This document shows, piece after piece, positions 1-9,081 of a DNA stretch of 64,000 bases. Each line of letters starts with the position of its first letter. Position 1 is the stretch's first letter. Below the pieces are notes generated by a model, which was not told the origin of the DNA, made no database searches, and saw nothing but the letters and a program-made list of their open reading frames with translations. This DNA comes from Prevotella sp. (lineage in GTDB: Bacteria > Bacteroidota > Bacteroidia > Bacteroidales > Bacteroidaceae), in the NCBI GenBank assembly GCA_017470055.1, contig JAFUFD010000013.1, positions 1-64,000 on the forward strand, in the 5' to 3' direction. The position numbers were made by a program, and so were the translations under genes.

Positions 1-344
1 CGTACAGAACCGTAACCGATGACCACCACGTCATTCAGAGTGGTAGCATCCTCTTCCAGTACGACGTTGATGGAAGTCTTGCCTTTGGCATTAACCGTCT
101 GTGTCTTCATACCGATGTATGAGATGACGATAGGCTTTCCAGCCGTTAACTTAATAGTGAAATTACCGTCGAAGTCAGTCACACCACCATTCTGCGTACC
201 TTGCTCGATAACGCTGGCACCAATAACTGCTTCGCCTGTCGCATCTTTCACGTTGACCTGTACGGTCTGCGCCGACAAACAACCCACGATGAGCAGGAAC
301 GTAAGTGTAAGCGCAATTCGCATACTCTTAAATTTAACAGACAT
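1..344 (-). CDS. SusC-like TonB-dependent outer membrane receptor, N-terminal part only
   Basis: Outer-membrane receptor that would import pectin oligosaccharides with a SusD partner outside the window. About 114 residues are visible and the gene runs off the left edge. A signal peptide of roughly 25-30 residues ending near CLSAQ is followed by a carboxypeptidase-regulatory-like (CarboxypepD_reg) domain with the typical GVTDFDGNFTI stretch. Next comes the VVVIGYGSV motif that opens the plug domain of SusC proteins. The first ATG is at 344; a second in-frame ATG at 323 (MRIALTL) is also possible. It lies downstream of the pectinesterase gene but has its own terminator-separated promoter, so it may head a separate susCD-type operon. 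Confidence 0.9.
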   Translation of the reverse strand, partial: MSVKFKSMRIALTLTFLLIVGCLSAQTVQVNVKDATGEAVIGASVIEQGTQNGGVTDFDGNFTIKLTAGKPIVISYIGMKTQTVNAKGKTSINVVLEEDATTLNDVVVIGYGSV

Positions 345-406
345 AAAATTAGTAGTTTTAAAATTAATAAAATTATATTTTTTACTTTGTTTCAGTATAT
401 TCGAAA

Positions 407-437
407 CAAAATTAATGTATTTTTACCATGCCTGCAA
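407..437 (-). promoter_or_regulatory. Promoter of the SusC-like gene
   Basis: On the minus strand TTG (437-435) and TAATTTTG (414-407) are separated by 20 bases, matching the Bacteroidetes -33/-7 consensus. It predicts a 5' leader of about 55 bases before the ATG at 344. Confidence 0.7.
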
Positions 438-498
438 TAGCAGTCCGGATATAACCGACACCGTGTGGGACGCTGTCCTACAGAAAGTGAATTTTAAC

Positions 499-537
499 AA
501 AAAAAAAGGACGGAAAGTGTGAGGCTTTCCGTCCTTT
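499..537 (-). terminator. Rho-independent terminator after the pectinesterase gene
   Basis: A 13-bp inverted repeat (505-517 with 525-537, stem AAAGGACGGAAAG) is followed on the minus strand by a T-run. It ends transcription coming from the pectinesterase gene just before the SusC promoter. Confidence 0.85.
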
Positions 538-557
538 ATAATATAATAAGGTGTAAT

Positions 558-3500
558 TTACTTAATCACGACTTTTCGACCGTTTTTGATAACAACTCCT
601 TTATAAGAGGAATCAACTCTTTGACCATTGAGGTTGTAGGTTGACAGGTGTCCTTCATCGTTTAGGGCTGCATTGATCTTTTGGATGCCTGTGGCATTAC
701 CGTCAATCGTGAAAGATACAACGTCGTTGGCTGTTGCATTGGAATAGTATGCACTGAAAGCCTTGATGTCTTTTGTGGCATCAGTTGCTTTCTTAATCTG
801 ATTGTTGTCGAAATAGTAGTTGGTGACAGGAACCTTCTCAGCGACATAGGTGCCGTTGGCAGACCAACCGCCAATGGTCTCCTTAGGGGCTGCTTTGACA
901 ACTGTCACGTCGTTGATGTCTGCTGCGGTAAAGTCCGTGGTAACGTTAATTAAGTAAGGCTTGTTGGCTTCCATGGAGGTGACAGTGGTAAACTCCATCT
1001 TTGCCTCGTCACCACTTGTCAATGCAGCCACCTTGGAGGTGGAGCCGAATGTCGTGCTAATCTGCTCTGCGGTAAGTGCGAATGGCAGAACGATAGGAGT
1101 CCAGTCATTAGCAGGCAAAGCACGAGTCAGGGAGACATTTCTCTTAATATTGTTACTTGCGGCAATACGGCAAATATTGTATGCGCTGTTCTCATCAAGT
1201 ACCACCTTATCCTCGTAGATTCGTTCTGGTGTGAAACCTAAACGTGCCACGACATTCGCATAGAGATTCAGTGCCTCGTCATCGCTTAATAAGCCGTTGA
1301 TGTTGGCACCGTCTTTTCCTGTCGTACTGTAGTTGGCGTTGACAGCGGGGTCGAAATCGTAGATGTAAAGGTTGGCTGTTCCGGCTGTCACGCCACCACC
1401 CATGTTGGTCCACTTATATTCCAGTTTATCGCCAATCTCATTCTTCAGGTTGAGGTAATAGACCGTTGCGGCGGCTCCTCCCCAGTCACGTCCTAAGTTG
1501 GCGAGGACATATTGGCGATCGGCGGCTTTCACGGTGCAGTTACGGAAGATATATGCCTCTCCTGCGTTACCTTTCTGCGCAGTGATATAGGCAGAGGTGT
1601 TCTTATCGCTGTATCCGCCAATGACGAGATTACAGTTGTCAAATACAACCTGACCACCACCAAAGATATAGTCCGTGTTACCTTGGATGTCACAGTCTTT
1701 TACATACAGTGTGCCACTGGAGTAGAAGGTGTCTTGTGAGCCAATGAACTTACACTTGTAGAGTTGGCATCCTTTGGGGTCGTTCTCAAATCCAATGGCT
1801 GCGGCACGCTCAGTGACCTCTTTGGTGTCGGCGGCAAAGTAGCCTGTGGCTCCCTCAGTCAAGGTGCGGTCGTAGGTGATCTTAGTGTCCCCCATAGGAA
1901 CAGCCTTCACGCCGTCGGCAACCTCTTCCTCGGTATAACGCTGGTTGAAACTATTCTCGAAGATGATGTTCTCAGCCTTGAAGTTAGTGCCGTTCTTGGT
2001 AACCAGTACCGTGGCACCCCAACGGGCGGGATGTACTTGCAGCATGTCGTTGCGAGTCATGGCACGGTCTTTATTGTAATAACCGCTTGCGTCCAGACTA
2101 TAGTAGCAGTAGCCGATGCCGTAGTACCAGGTGATGGTGGCAGGCTCTTCGCCACTGGTCTTCAGAGTGACGCCAGCCATATCGACTTTCACCTGCTCCT
2201 TGAAGGTCTGTCCGCTGGTCAGTGTGATGATGGGATTTGCGATATTGCCAGCCTTGGCGGCGGCGAGTGCGTCAGAGACACTATGATAGACATTAGCGGC
2301 TACGGTCGCTGTATTGTCAACGGTAATGTTCGACTGGGTAGCGGCAGGAATCACCTCGGGGAAGTAGATGTTATGGGTGACAGTCTCCTTCAGGATCTTG
2401 AAACTCTTTGTGGACAATGTGGACAGCGTACCTACTGAAGATGTCATCGTATAGGTGTCGGGGTCAAGTGACACCGTGTATGAGGTGGCATTAGCCGCAC
2501 ATGCTACTTCCTTCTTATGGGCACTTGAATTGCCCGTGAAGGTCAGCGTGAATGCCTCCGCAGGAGCATTCTTGATCTGTCCTGTCACCGTCTGCGGTGA
2601 GGCGGCGATAATCGTAACCACGCCAGCATTGGTGTTGGACTCGCTGATTGTGACACTTTCCGGCGTACTGACCACATAGGCGACGTCATCGCTGAGGTCA
2701 AGAGTGTAACTGCCAGCAGGCACCTTGATAGTGAATGCGCTGGAGGCAATCTTAGCAGTATAGGACTGACCGTTTCCGTTTGCTGTGAAGATAATCGAGG
2801 CGTTGTCGACCGTTCCACCAGTGATGGTGCCCGTAACTTCATATAGGGGCTCTGGCTCAATCTTGATGTTGCTGATGTAACTGACTCCCTTGGCTGTCAT
2901 TTCCACAGTGGTCTCTTCTGTAGCGACATAATAGTCGTTGTAGAGGATGCCGTCAATGGTGAAACCAGTCTGGTCGCCACCGCTATATTTCCCCCATGAC
3001 ACTTTTGATCCCTCGTAAACAGGAACCTTCATGCGGGTGCCGTCGTTACACTGTGCCCACTGGTCTGAGCGGCTGGCATTATTCAACTTACCGGCAGAGG
3101 TGTTGATAATAAGAGAACGCCCATTTTCATTCGTGTAAGTGTATTCCGCACTCTTCTCTAAAGCGAATTCTGGGGCTCCATTACTTTTACCAAACTGCCA
3201 TATCGTCGAGTAGCCATCGGTGTCAAGCACATCAACAAACGCAGTGCCATCCACGGTGATTTTCTGGATGTAGCCGTTGGATGTCTCATTGGACATTTTG
3301 AGGTTAATGTCCTTCGTTGCCGTATAGGTGTCTCCATTGCCGTATGCGACTCCTGCAATGGTCACTTTGGTATCGTTATATAATGTGAATCCGACTTTGG
3401 CTCCTTGTGGAACACCAGGGATCGTCAAAACAGTTCCTTTGTTGAATTGTGCCCAATCGGCATTATTCTTTCCTAACTTACCACTGGTGGCATCCACTTT

Positions 3501-4289
3501 CATGTCAAAAGCATTAGCACCACTCTCTGCCGTAGTGGCAGGTATCGTTCCGGTATTGCCCTCGTAAACTTTGTCGTTCTCAAGCAGATACTGGGCGATG
3601 TTATATACCGTAGTATATTTCTTGATGGTGCCGTTTACAACACCTGTTATTGTCACTTTGGCAATTCCACCAGCCTTGGCGTTTCCCACGCCAATGGTTC
3701 CCATCAAAGAGAATGTCTCTGAGGACGTGAGGGCAGCCTGTTGTTCGTCGGTCAGATTAATCTCCACCAAGCCGTTCTCTGCGTAGTCGCTGTTTGTGCC
3801 GTATTTATCATCAGCCTTACTCTTGTTGTTTCTTGGAGCGGTATAGGTGCCCAAGGTGACGGGAGTGTTGGTGCCAATACGTGCAGAGATCACCACGCCA
3901 TGCTCGGCATCGGTGCCAAAACGCACGATATATGCTGTAATCTTCTTAGGAGTAAAGGTCAGACCTGCCATAGGCTTTACTGACCATGTCACATAGTCTG
4001 ATGCACTATTGGTCGGTCGCATCTGTGAGAAGGTTACGCCGCTTGATACGTTGCTGGTGCCTGTGGCATTCTCATTTCCATCCTGATCCATGAGCCGCAC
4101 GTCACCCAGGTTGACATCTACGGTGTTGAATACACCTTCTGGGGAAACTACAGACTTTGTGTAGTTTGCAGGGTCGTTCATTTCCCATAAGACCGAAATA
4201 GCCTCGTCTGCATAAGTCTGTGCCTGTGCAATCCCACAGCACATCCACAAAAGGCAGAGAGTACAAAGTCTTACTAACTTCTTCTTCAT
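558..4289 (-). CDS. Large secreted pectin methylesterase (CE8) with N-terminal accessory modules
   Basis: Removes methyl esters from homogalacturonan so that the neighbouring pectate lyases can cut it. The protein has 1243 residues. A signal peptide (1-23) is followed by about 600 residues of beta-rich repeats likely to be carbohydrate-binding or Ig-like, then a CE8 beta-helix at roughly 660-1015. Visible pectinesterase signatures are GSQDTFY (near 852), GNTDYIFG (near 872) and LGRDW (near 934), which supply the two catalytic Asp and the Arg. The last 25 residues carry a GQRV...YKGVVIKNGRK motif shared with the PL9 and PL1 enzymes here, perhaps a secretion or anchoring signal. It is much longer than a bare CE8 domain (about 300 residues) because of the added modules. 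A TATCTTTG box (4359-4352) lies upstream. Confidence 0.93.
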   Translation of the reverse strand: MKKKLVRLCTLCLLWMCCGIAQAQTYADEAISVLWEMNDPANYTKSVVSPEGVFNTVDVNLGDVRLMDQDGNENATGTSNVSSGVTFSQMRPTNSASDYVTWSVKPMAGLTFTPKKITAYIVRFGTDAEHGVVISARIGTNTPVTLGTYTAPRNNKSKADDKYGTNSDYAENGLVEINLTDEQQAALTSSETFSLMGTIGVGNAKAGGIAKVTITGVVNGTIKKYTTVYNIAQYLLENDKVYEGNTGTIPATTAESGANAFDMKVDATSGKLGKNNADWAQFNKGTVLTIPGVPQGAKVGFTLYNDTKVTIAGVAYGNGDTYTATKDINLKMSNETSNGYIQKITVDGTAFVDVLDTDGYSTIWQFGKSNGAPEFALEKSAEYTYTNENGRSLIINTSAGKLNNASRSDQWAQCNDGTRMKVPVYEGSKVSWGKYSGGDQTGFTIDGILYNDYYVATEETTVEMTAKGVSYISNIKIEPEPLYEVTGTITGGTVDNASIIFTANGNGQSYTAKIASSAFTIKVPAGSYTLDLSDDVAYVVSTPESVTISESNTNAGVVTIIAASPQTVTGQIKNAPAEAFTLTFTGNSSAHKKEVACAANATSYTVSLDPDTYTMTSSVGTLSTLSTKSFKILKETVTHNIYFPEVIPAATQSNITVDNTATVAANVYHSVSDALAAAKAGNIANPIITLTSGQTFKEQVKVDMAGVTLKTSGEEPATITWYYGIGYCYYSLDASGYYNKDRAMTRNDMLQVHPARWGATVLVTKNGTNFKAENIIFENSFNQRYTEEEVADGVKAVPMGDTKITYDRTLTEGATGYFAADTKEVTERAAAIGFENDPKGCQLYKCKFIGSQDTFYSSGTLYVKDCDIQGNTDYIFGGGQVVFDNCNLVIGGYSDKNTSAYITAQKGNAGEAYIFRNCTVKAADRQYVLANLGRDWGGAAATVYYLNLKNEIGDKLEYKWTNMGGGVTAGTANLYIYDFDPAVNANYSTTGKDGANINGLLSDDEALNLYANVVARLGFTPERIYEDKVVLDENSAYNICRIAASNNIKRNVSLTRALPANDWTPIVLPFALTAEQISTTFGSTSKVAALTSGDEAKMEFTTVTSMEANKPYLINVTTDFTAADINDVTVVKAAPKETIGGWSANGTYVAEKVPVTNYYFDNNQIKKATDATKDIKAFSAYYSNATANDVVSFTIDGNATGIQKINAALNDEGHLSTYNLNGQRVDSSYKGVVIKNGRKVVIK

Positions 4290-4351
4290 AAATCTTTGTT
4301 ATTTAGTTATTAATATTAATAATGTATATGTCGTAGTAGTTTGTTTGGTTG

Positions 4352-4359
4352 CAAAGATA
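4352..4359 (-). promoter_or_regulatory. -7 box of the pectinesterase gene
   Basis: TATCTTTG on the minus strand, about 60 bases before the ATG at 4289. No clear -33 TTTG was found at 19-20 bases, so this call rests on the -7 element alone. Confidence 0.5.
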
Positions 4360-4471
4360 CAAAATTAATCATAAAGAAGGGATGAGTGGGGCGGTTAAAA
4401 ACGACAAAAAAGCCGTAAACGTTTACGTCTTACGGCATTCTGATGGCGCTTTACGCTTACTCGGATAACGG

Positions 4472-4600
4472 TTCCCTAATAGTTTCCTGCGTGGGAACTA
4501 ACAGTTTCCGCCCGAGAAACTGCCAGTTCCCGCCTAAGAAACTGACAGTTTCTACGCAGGAAACTGTCAGTTTCTGACAAGAAAACTATTTGGGAACTAC
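4472..4600. repeat. Tandem palindromic array, 22-bp period, about six units
   Basis: The 336-bp gap between the PL9 and pectinesterase genes holds repeated near-palindromes of the form GAAACTGnCAGTTTC joined by 6-7 variable bases. Good units begin at 4494, 4516, 4538 and 4560, an exact 22-bp step. Degenerate units flank them at 4472 and about 4581. Just upstream, 4410-4437 contains a short inverted repeat (AGCCGTAAACG with CGTCTTACGGC). The array would lie in the 3' untranslated region of the PL9 transcript. A REP-associated transposase lies one gene away, which suggests a REP-like element. Confidence 0.8.
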
Positions 4601-4625
4601 TTTCAAAAGATGCGAAAGTAATGGG

Positions 4626-6080
4626 TTATCGCTGCATATACTTGACTCCTCCTTGGATGACAAGCCCTTTATAGGTGTCGTCCACCCGCTGTCCCTTGAT
4701 GTTATAGCGTGGCATGTTGGGGTTCAGGTCAGAGCCTTTGACGGTGATGGCGTTGATGCCAGAGGGGTCGTCGTACTCATAGCAGCCCAAGTCGGGAGCC
4801 TCACCCTTATAGGATACATAGTCGGCAATCTTGTCACCCGCAAAGTCCGTATAGATCTGTCCTTTGTCAATCAGGTTCGTTGCCGTACTCTTCAGATGGA
4901 ACTGTGTGGTCTCTGCCAGCGAGCCGTCGGCTTGGCGAGGGGCATTGATGATGCTCTCGATGTCGAATCCCTCAAAGTCGTCCTCCGTAGCATTGTAGCC
5001 CGTATTCCAAGTGTTGTGTCCTTGGACGGTGGTTCCTGCGTCGCTGCGCTTCCAATCACTGCTGCGGGGAGCCAGACTGACGTTATTGTAAACGGTCAAT
5101 GTATAGGCATAGTCATTACCAAAGCCATAGTTGATATTGTTATCGTATGCCGTACAGTTGATGACCTTCATATTGCCTGCGTTGTTGTTCTGGTCGAAAC
5201 CCTTGCTGCGGTGCCCTACGGCAAGGCAGCGATACAACTCCGTGTTATGCTTTGTTCCCTGTCCTCCCAACTTAAAACCATTGGGGTTGCCACCATTGGG
5301 AAAGTGGCTTAGGTCTTTGCCGGAGAAACAACTCAGGCTGGCATCCTTGCCTAATACACGAGGATGGGCTGTCAGGTCATAGAACTCAGGACCGTTATTG
5401 TAGGTGATACAATTGATATAGACCGTCGGAGTACCATCGGTCACACGCTGGAAAGAGTCCCATCCGTCATCGGAATTGTTCCATGAGCGGCATCCGATAT
5501 ACACATTTCCAGGACAGGCATTGCCCTGCTTGTCGGCAAAACCGTCGGCATTACCGCCATTGTCCTGATAGTCGAAGTTGTCGTGAGCATCGCAGTTTAC
5601 CACGGTGTTATAGCCTCCACTGCGCAGTTGGATGCCCGCATTGCAGCAGCCATATACGTCCAACTGCTCCAGGATACAATACTTTGCCTCTTCCAGCCAA
5701 ATGCCCTTATAGCCAGCATAGCGGATCGTGATGCCCTTGATGTGCAGGTAGTTGCCCCTCACTGTCACACCATTTGTCTTGTTGTTCTCTGTTCTGAAGT
5801 CAAGGATAGGCTTCTCGTCCTGATAGGGACAGATGGTTATCATCTTTTCTGCCGTACCATTACGGGTGATACTCAGATTGTTATTCAGGTCATACTGTCC
5901 TCCACGGAGGTAGAGCACGTCGCCTGCCGTCAACTTTCCAATCACCGTTGCCGTCAGTTTACCAGGTGAGGCGAGTGTGTAGTTGGAGCCTGAGCCTGTG
6001 GGTGACACATAATACTCCGTTGCCATAGCGATGCAAGGCAGCAAGAGCAATGCCGTGATTCCTATTAATTTTCTCATCAT
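4626..6080 (-). CDS. Secreted pectate lyase, PL9 (PelL-like) beta-helix
   Basis: Cleaves polygalacturonate by beta-elimination. The protein has 484 residues from the ATG at 6080. That start directly precedes a signal peptide MMRKLIGITALLLLPCIAMA, whereas the longer open frame adds an unlikely leader. The mature protein opens with YYVSPTGSG, the usual start of PL9-type right-handed beta-helix enzymes, and is rich in the short N/D-containing coils of that fold (for example YNTVVNCDAHDN and YINCITYNNGPEF). The C-terminus has the GQRVDDTYKGLVIQGG motif seen on the CE8 and PL1 enzymes. It has its own promoter, so it is separated from the transposase gene upstream. Family assignment is by recognition; the catalytic Lys was not pinned down. 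Confidence 0.88.
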   Translation of the reverse strand: MMRKLIGITALLLLPCIAMATEYYVSPTGSGSNYTLASPGKLTATVIGKLTAGDVLYLRGGQYDLNNNLSITRNGTAEKMITICPYQDEKPILDFRTENNKTNGVTVRGNYLHIKGITIRYAGYKGIWLEEAKYCILEQLDVYGCCNAGIQLRSGGYNTVVNCDAHDNFDYQDNGGNADGFADKQGNACPGNVYIGCRSWNNSDDGWDSFQRVTDGTPTVYINCITYNNGPEFYDLTAHPRVLGKDASLSCFSGKDLSHFPNGGNPNGFKLGGQGTKHNTELYRCLAVGHRSKGFDQNNNAGNMKVINCTAYDNNINYGFGNDYAYTLTVYNNVSLAPRSSDWKRSDAGTTVQGHNTWNTGYNATEDDFEGFDIESIINAPRQADGSLAETTQFHLKSTATNLIDKGQIYTDFAGDKIADYVSYKGEAPDLGCYEYDDPSGINAITVKGSDLNPNMPRYNIKGQRVDDTYKGLVIQGGVKYMQR

Positions 6081-6101
6081 CTTTATTTGTTTTAGTTGCT
6101 G

Positions 6102-6132
6102 CAAAGGTAATTAATATTCTGAAAGAAACAAA
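6102..6132 (-). promoter_or_regulatory. Promoter of the PL9 pectate lyase gene
   Basis: TTTG (6132-6129), 19-base spacer, TACCTTTG (6109-6102) on the minus strand, about 20 bases before the ATG at 6080. Confidence 0.75.
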
Positions 6133-6144
6133 ATAATTGGTCCC

Positions 6145-7086
6145 TTATTTCTGTTTCCACTCACAAATCTCTTTTGTCATGCTGTTCAGATCAAGGCACA
6201 TTTGACGAGTAAGGGCGATACGCTCGTTCTGATGAGGCCACGGTGCCAGAAGTAGCAACTTCCCTTCCGTACATGCCTCATAATACTGGTGTCCTGGTTT
6301 TGAGAAGGCAAGATAGTCTTCCACCTTCTCTTTGATTTGCTCTTCACTAAGGCTTCTACTCAATTGTACTTGAATTTTTTGTGGGTAATGCAATAAGAAG
6401 CGATTACCGATAGCAGCGTAAGTGTGAAGGGCAACTTGTAGGTCGAAGCGGACACGGAAGTAGTCAGGATGAGCCCTTTTGATAGCAAGCCGGCGTGGGT
6501 TGTCCTGTAAGTACCGTTTCCAGTTTGCCAGTTCTCCTCTCCCAGAGAGGATATGGTCGTTAAACCCCAATGCCCATAACTGCCCGTGTTCCCTGTCATC
6601 AAGGCTTCTGTCGCGCTTTTCTTGTTTTCTTTGCTGCGACCCGGTCGCAGCAGAGGGGACGACAGTAGAGGTGACGGAAAGCCCCATTTCCCTGTATGCC
6701 TTGTTACAGCCCGTCTTAAAGCCTTTGATTACCTGTCCAAGATGGCATCCCAGTTGTTCTTTTACAAAGAGGATGCCATGCAGATGGTCTGGCATTATCT
6801 GAAGTCCTATTACCTTAATTTGTGGGTATAACTGCTCTGTTGCCATCCATCTTTCTTTGACTTTCTCTCCTAAAGGAGTCAGTTCTACCCTTGGCGCATC
6901 TTCGCTGTCTATAGGAGCATCAGCGTCTCCAACGAGTCTACCCAGTAGCGGGCATCGCCCCTCAACGGTTATGGTAATGAGATAGATACATCTTGCGCTA
7001 TAGTCATGACCTATGCGCCGCCTTAACATGGATGGCTTTTTCTCTCCAGCAAAGGGCTTGTGTTTCTGATATTGTTCCCAATCCAT
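6145..7086 (-). CDS. REP-associated tyrosine transposase (RAYT, Y1_Tnp/IS200-like)
   Basis: Single-strand DNA transposase of the HUH/Y1 class that in other bacteria is tied to dispersed palindromic REP sequences. The protein has 313 residues from the ATG at 7086. The HUH motif is seen in MPDHLHGILFV. Downstream are the conserved GFNDHIL and a YLQDNPRR segment whose Tyr is the likely nucleophile. The start at 7086 is preferred because a full promoter ends only about 8 bases upstream; the longer open frame to 7134 would begin inside that promoter. No flanking IS ends are visible, as expected for RAYTs. It lies between the PL1 and PL9 genes of the pectin locus. Confidence 0.88.
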   Translation of the reverse strand: MDWEQYQKHKPFAGEKKPSMLRRRIGHDYSARCIYLITITVEGRCPLLGRLVGDADAPIDSEDAPRVELTPLGEKVKERWMATEQLYPQIKVIGLQIMPDHLHGILFVKEQLGCHLGQVIKGFKTGCNKAYREMGLSVTSTVVPSAATGSQQRKQEKRDRSLDDREHGQLWALGFNDHILSGRGELANWKRYLQDNPRRLAIKRAHPDYFRVRFDLQVALHTYAAIGNRFLLHYPQKIQVQLSRSLSEEQIKEKVEDYLAFSKPGHQYYEACTEGKLLLLAPWPHQNERIALTRQMCLDLNSMTKEICEWKQK

Positions 7087-7093
7087 AACCTTG

Positions 7094-7124
7094 CAAAGGT
7101 ACGAAGAAACGACTAAAAAGCCAA
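7094..7124 (-). promoter_or_regulatory. Promoter of the RAYT gene, predicting a leaderless transcript
   Basis: TTG (7124-7122), 20-base spacer and TACCTTTG (7101-7094) on the minus strand. The ATG at 7086 starts 7 bases after the -7 box, so the mRNA would have almost no 5' leader. Confidence 0.75.
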
Positions 7125-7134
7125 GAGAAGTCAT

Positions 7135-7162
7135 AAAAAAAGAGGCTCGCAGGAGCCTCTTT
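7135..7162 (-). terminator. Terminator after the PL1 pectate lyase gene
   Basis: Stem AGAGGCTC (7141-7148) with GAGCCTCT (7153-7160), loop GCAG, followed on the minus strand by a run of T. It separates the PL1 transcript from the RAYT promoter. Confidence 0.85.
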
Positions 7163-7164
7163 CC

Positions 7165-9069
7165 TTATTTTTGAATCATTTTCTTTCCGTTTTTAATGAC
7201 AATCCCTTTGTAACTCTCGGTGACTCGTTGACCTTTGAGGTTGTAGATGTTGCCGTCGCCTTTAACGACGATGGGGGTGGTGATGCCAGTGGCATCCGTG
7301 ATGGCTCCTTTGATGAGGATATTGGCAAAGCCAACATCTTTAAATTGGTCGTCTCCATTATTGAAACTTAGTTCGTATAAGTTGATGATAAAAGAGCAGG
7401 TGCCTTCCGTCGCCTTGGAGCCGTTTTCCACATTATAGGTATATGTGGTGTAGGGTGTCGAGGCATTGTTTCTGGCAGGAGTAACCCCATTGTCAAGTGG
7501 CAGTTCTCCATTTGCGTCTATCCATTTAATATCTAATTTTCCTCTGTCAGTTGCTATTCGGGTAGCCGTGAAGGAAAGTTCTGTTGCTTTGAACTTAAAA
7601 CCGCTTTTTGTTGTCAGTGTGAAAGTGATGGCATTGTTGTCAGTAGCGGATGACGCATTCACATTTTTTTGTTTGATTTTAGTCTCAGTGCCTACACCTG
7701 AGATGTTTGCAGTCCCGTCAAGTTCAAGTTCACTTCCTAATGTCATGTTGGTAGAGGCTATCTCCTCCGTTATAGCCGCACTGATCTCAGCATTTGTGTT
7801 CGATAATGTCTGCCAGTAGACACTGCCTGTAGTGCCGTCCGGTATTTCAATGTCCTCTCCATAAGGTAAAGTGGCACCTGCTCCTTCCCGCACTGCTGAG
7901 GGAATATCGGCAGTGGCTGCTACAGTATAAGAGTACGGCACCGTCACCGTGCCTGATGACGAGGGCTTACTGACTGATTCTTTGATATAGTTGCTGTTCT
8001 CCCATCTATAAGCCGTAGCATCTGATTGGCTGAAGACTTTCGTTACGCCAGCGTCAAAGTAGTTGCCCTCAATAAGGAACTCAGAGTTCTTACGTGGATT
8101 GATACAGGCGGTGGAGTTCCCTGCACAGGAGTAATAGTTGTTCAGCATGTGTATCTTTCCGACACGTGCCATCGGCATGCGGGCACGGCATCCGGCACCC
8201 CACCAGTTAAAGGCGAAGGTGGTGTTCAGATAACCGGTAGCCTCGCTGTCACTGCTGCCGATGAGATTGGTGTTCTGGTGCATGTAGGAACGACTTGTAT
8301 AGCGGAAGATACACCAACTGACCGTATTGAAGTCCGCTTTCTGGGTAATATCGAAGTTGCCATCCATACCGTCTTGGAACGTGCAGTGGTCAACCCAGCA
8401 ATGGTTTGCACCGCTGAGGCATGATATTAAGTCTGCGCCTCCCACATCAACAGAGCCGGGACCCTCGAAAGTGATATTACGGATGATGATGTTTGAGCAG
8501 CCCGACAGACTCAGGATGCCCGCATTGCGGTAACTCTCGTTTTTATCATCTGTCATTTCGATGATGATCTTTCGGGTGTTATATTCTGCCTCCTCAGAAA
8601 CAGATTTGCCGTTGGGCAAAGTGCCTCCGCCACCACTGGTGCTCATGCTGGGGACACCGGCGTCGTCAAGGGCTTTCTTGATCTCATCGGTCAGGTACCA
8701 CTTCGTGCGGATTTTGGCATTATTAATACCTAAGATTGTTTTTTTAGAGGCGGTGATTCCCACATTACTCGACACGATAAACTCTCCGTCAGCACCGTCA
8801 AGGATAATAACATCATTCTGTTTGATGGCATTCTCGATGGTGCTCTTCATGTCCACACCGTTGGACTTCAGAGTAATCACTTTGCCTGTGAATCCCTCTG
8901 GTGTCGGGTAGGTGTAACAGCCGCCTCCAGTGATGCTATATGTACTTGTAGCATCCGTACGTGAGGATACAGTACAGAAGCCAAAAGGCTTATTCAAGTC
9001 GTAATCATCGGCTACAGCAGTGATGGAAACTAATGACACTGCCAATACTGTCAATAAATACTTCTTCAT
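7165..9069 (-). CDS. Secreted pectate lyase, PL1, with C-terminal module
   Basis: Calcium-dependent beta-elimination of polygalacturonate. The protein has 634 residues with a signal peptide (1-20, ending ITAVADD). The PL1 beta-helix covers about 25-370. Diagnostic segments are WVDHCTF and, near 290-310, the RARMPMARVGKIH stretch that matches the PL1 RxPxxRxGxxHxxNN motif with its catalytic Arg. A beta-rich module of about 170 residues follows, then the C-terminal GQRVTESYKGIVIKNGKK motif. The gene starts only 12 bases after the GH28-GH105 stop, so the two are very likely cotranscribed; a strong terminator follows. Confidence 0.93.
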   Translation of the reverse strand: MKKYLLTVLAVSLVSITAVADDYDLNKPFGFCTVSSRTDATSTYSITGGGCYTYPTPEGFTGKVITLKSNGVDMKSTIENAIKQNDVIILDGADGEFIVSSNVGITASKKTILGINNAKIRTKWYLTDEIKKALDDAGVPSMSTSGGGGTLPNGKSVSEEAEYNTRKIIIEMTDDKNESYRNAGILSLSGCSNIIIRNITFEGPGSVDVGGADLISCLSGANHCWVDHCTFQDGMDGNFDITQKADFNTVSWCIFRYTSRSYMHQNTNLIGSSDSEATGYLNTTFAFNWWGAGCRARMPMARVGKIHMLNNYYSCAGNSTACINPRKNSEFLIEGNYFDAGVTKVFSQSDATAYRWENSNYIKESVSKPSSSGTVTVPYSYTVAATADIPSAVREGAGATLPYGEDIEIPDGTTGSVYWQTLSNTNAEISAAITEEIASTNMTLGSELELDGTANISGVGTETKIKQKNVNASSATDNNAITFTLTTKSGFKFKATELSFTATRIATDRGKLDIKWIDANGELPLDNGVTPARNNASTPYTTYTYNVENGSKATEGTCSFIINLYELSFNNGDDQFKDVGFANILIKGAITDATGITTPIVVKGDGNIYNLKGQRVTESYKGIVIKNGKKMIQK

Positions 9070-9081
9070 ATCTTCTGTTTT

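Noticed and set aside
1764-2438. Plus-strand open frame of 224 codons
   Set aside because: It lies entirely antisense to the pectinesterase coding sequence, which has clear family motifs; no promoter or recognisable domain.
4472-4600. CRISPR array
   Set aside because: The 22-bp period leaves only 6-7 bases between palindromic units, no unique spacers of CRISPR size, and no cas genes in the window.
6145-7134. Longer RAYT start at 7134
   Set aside because: The extra 16 codons cover the -33 and -7 promoter boxes, so ATG 7086 is more likely.
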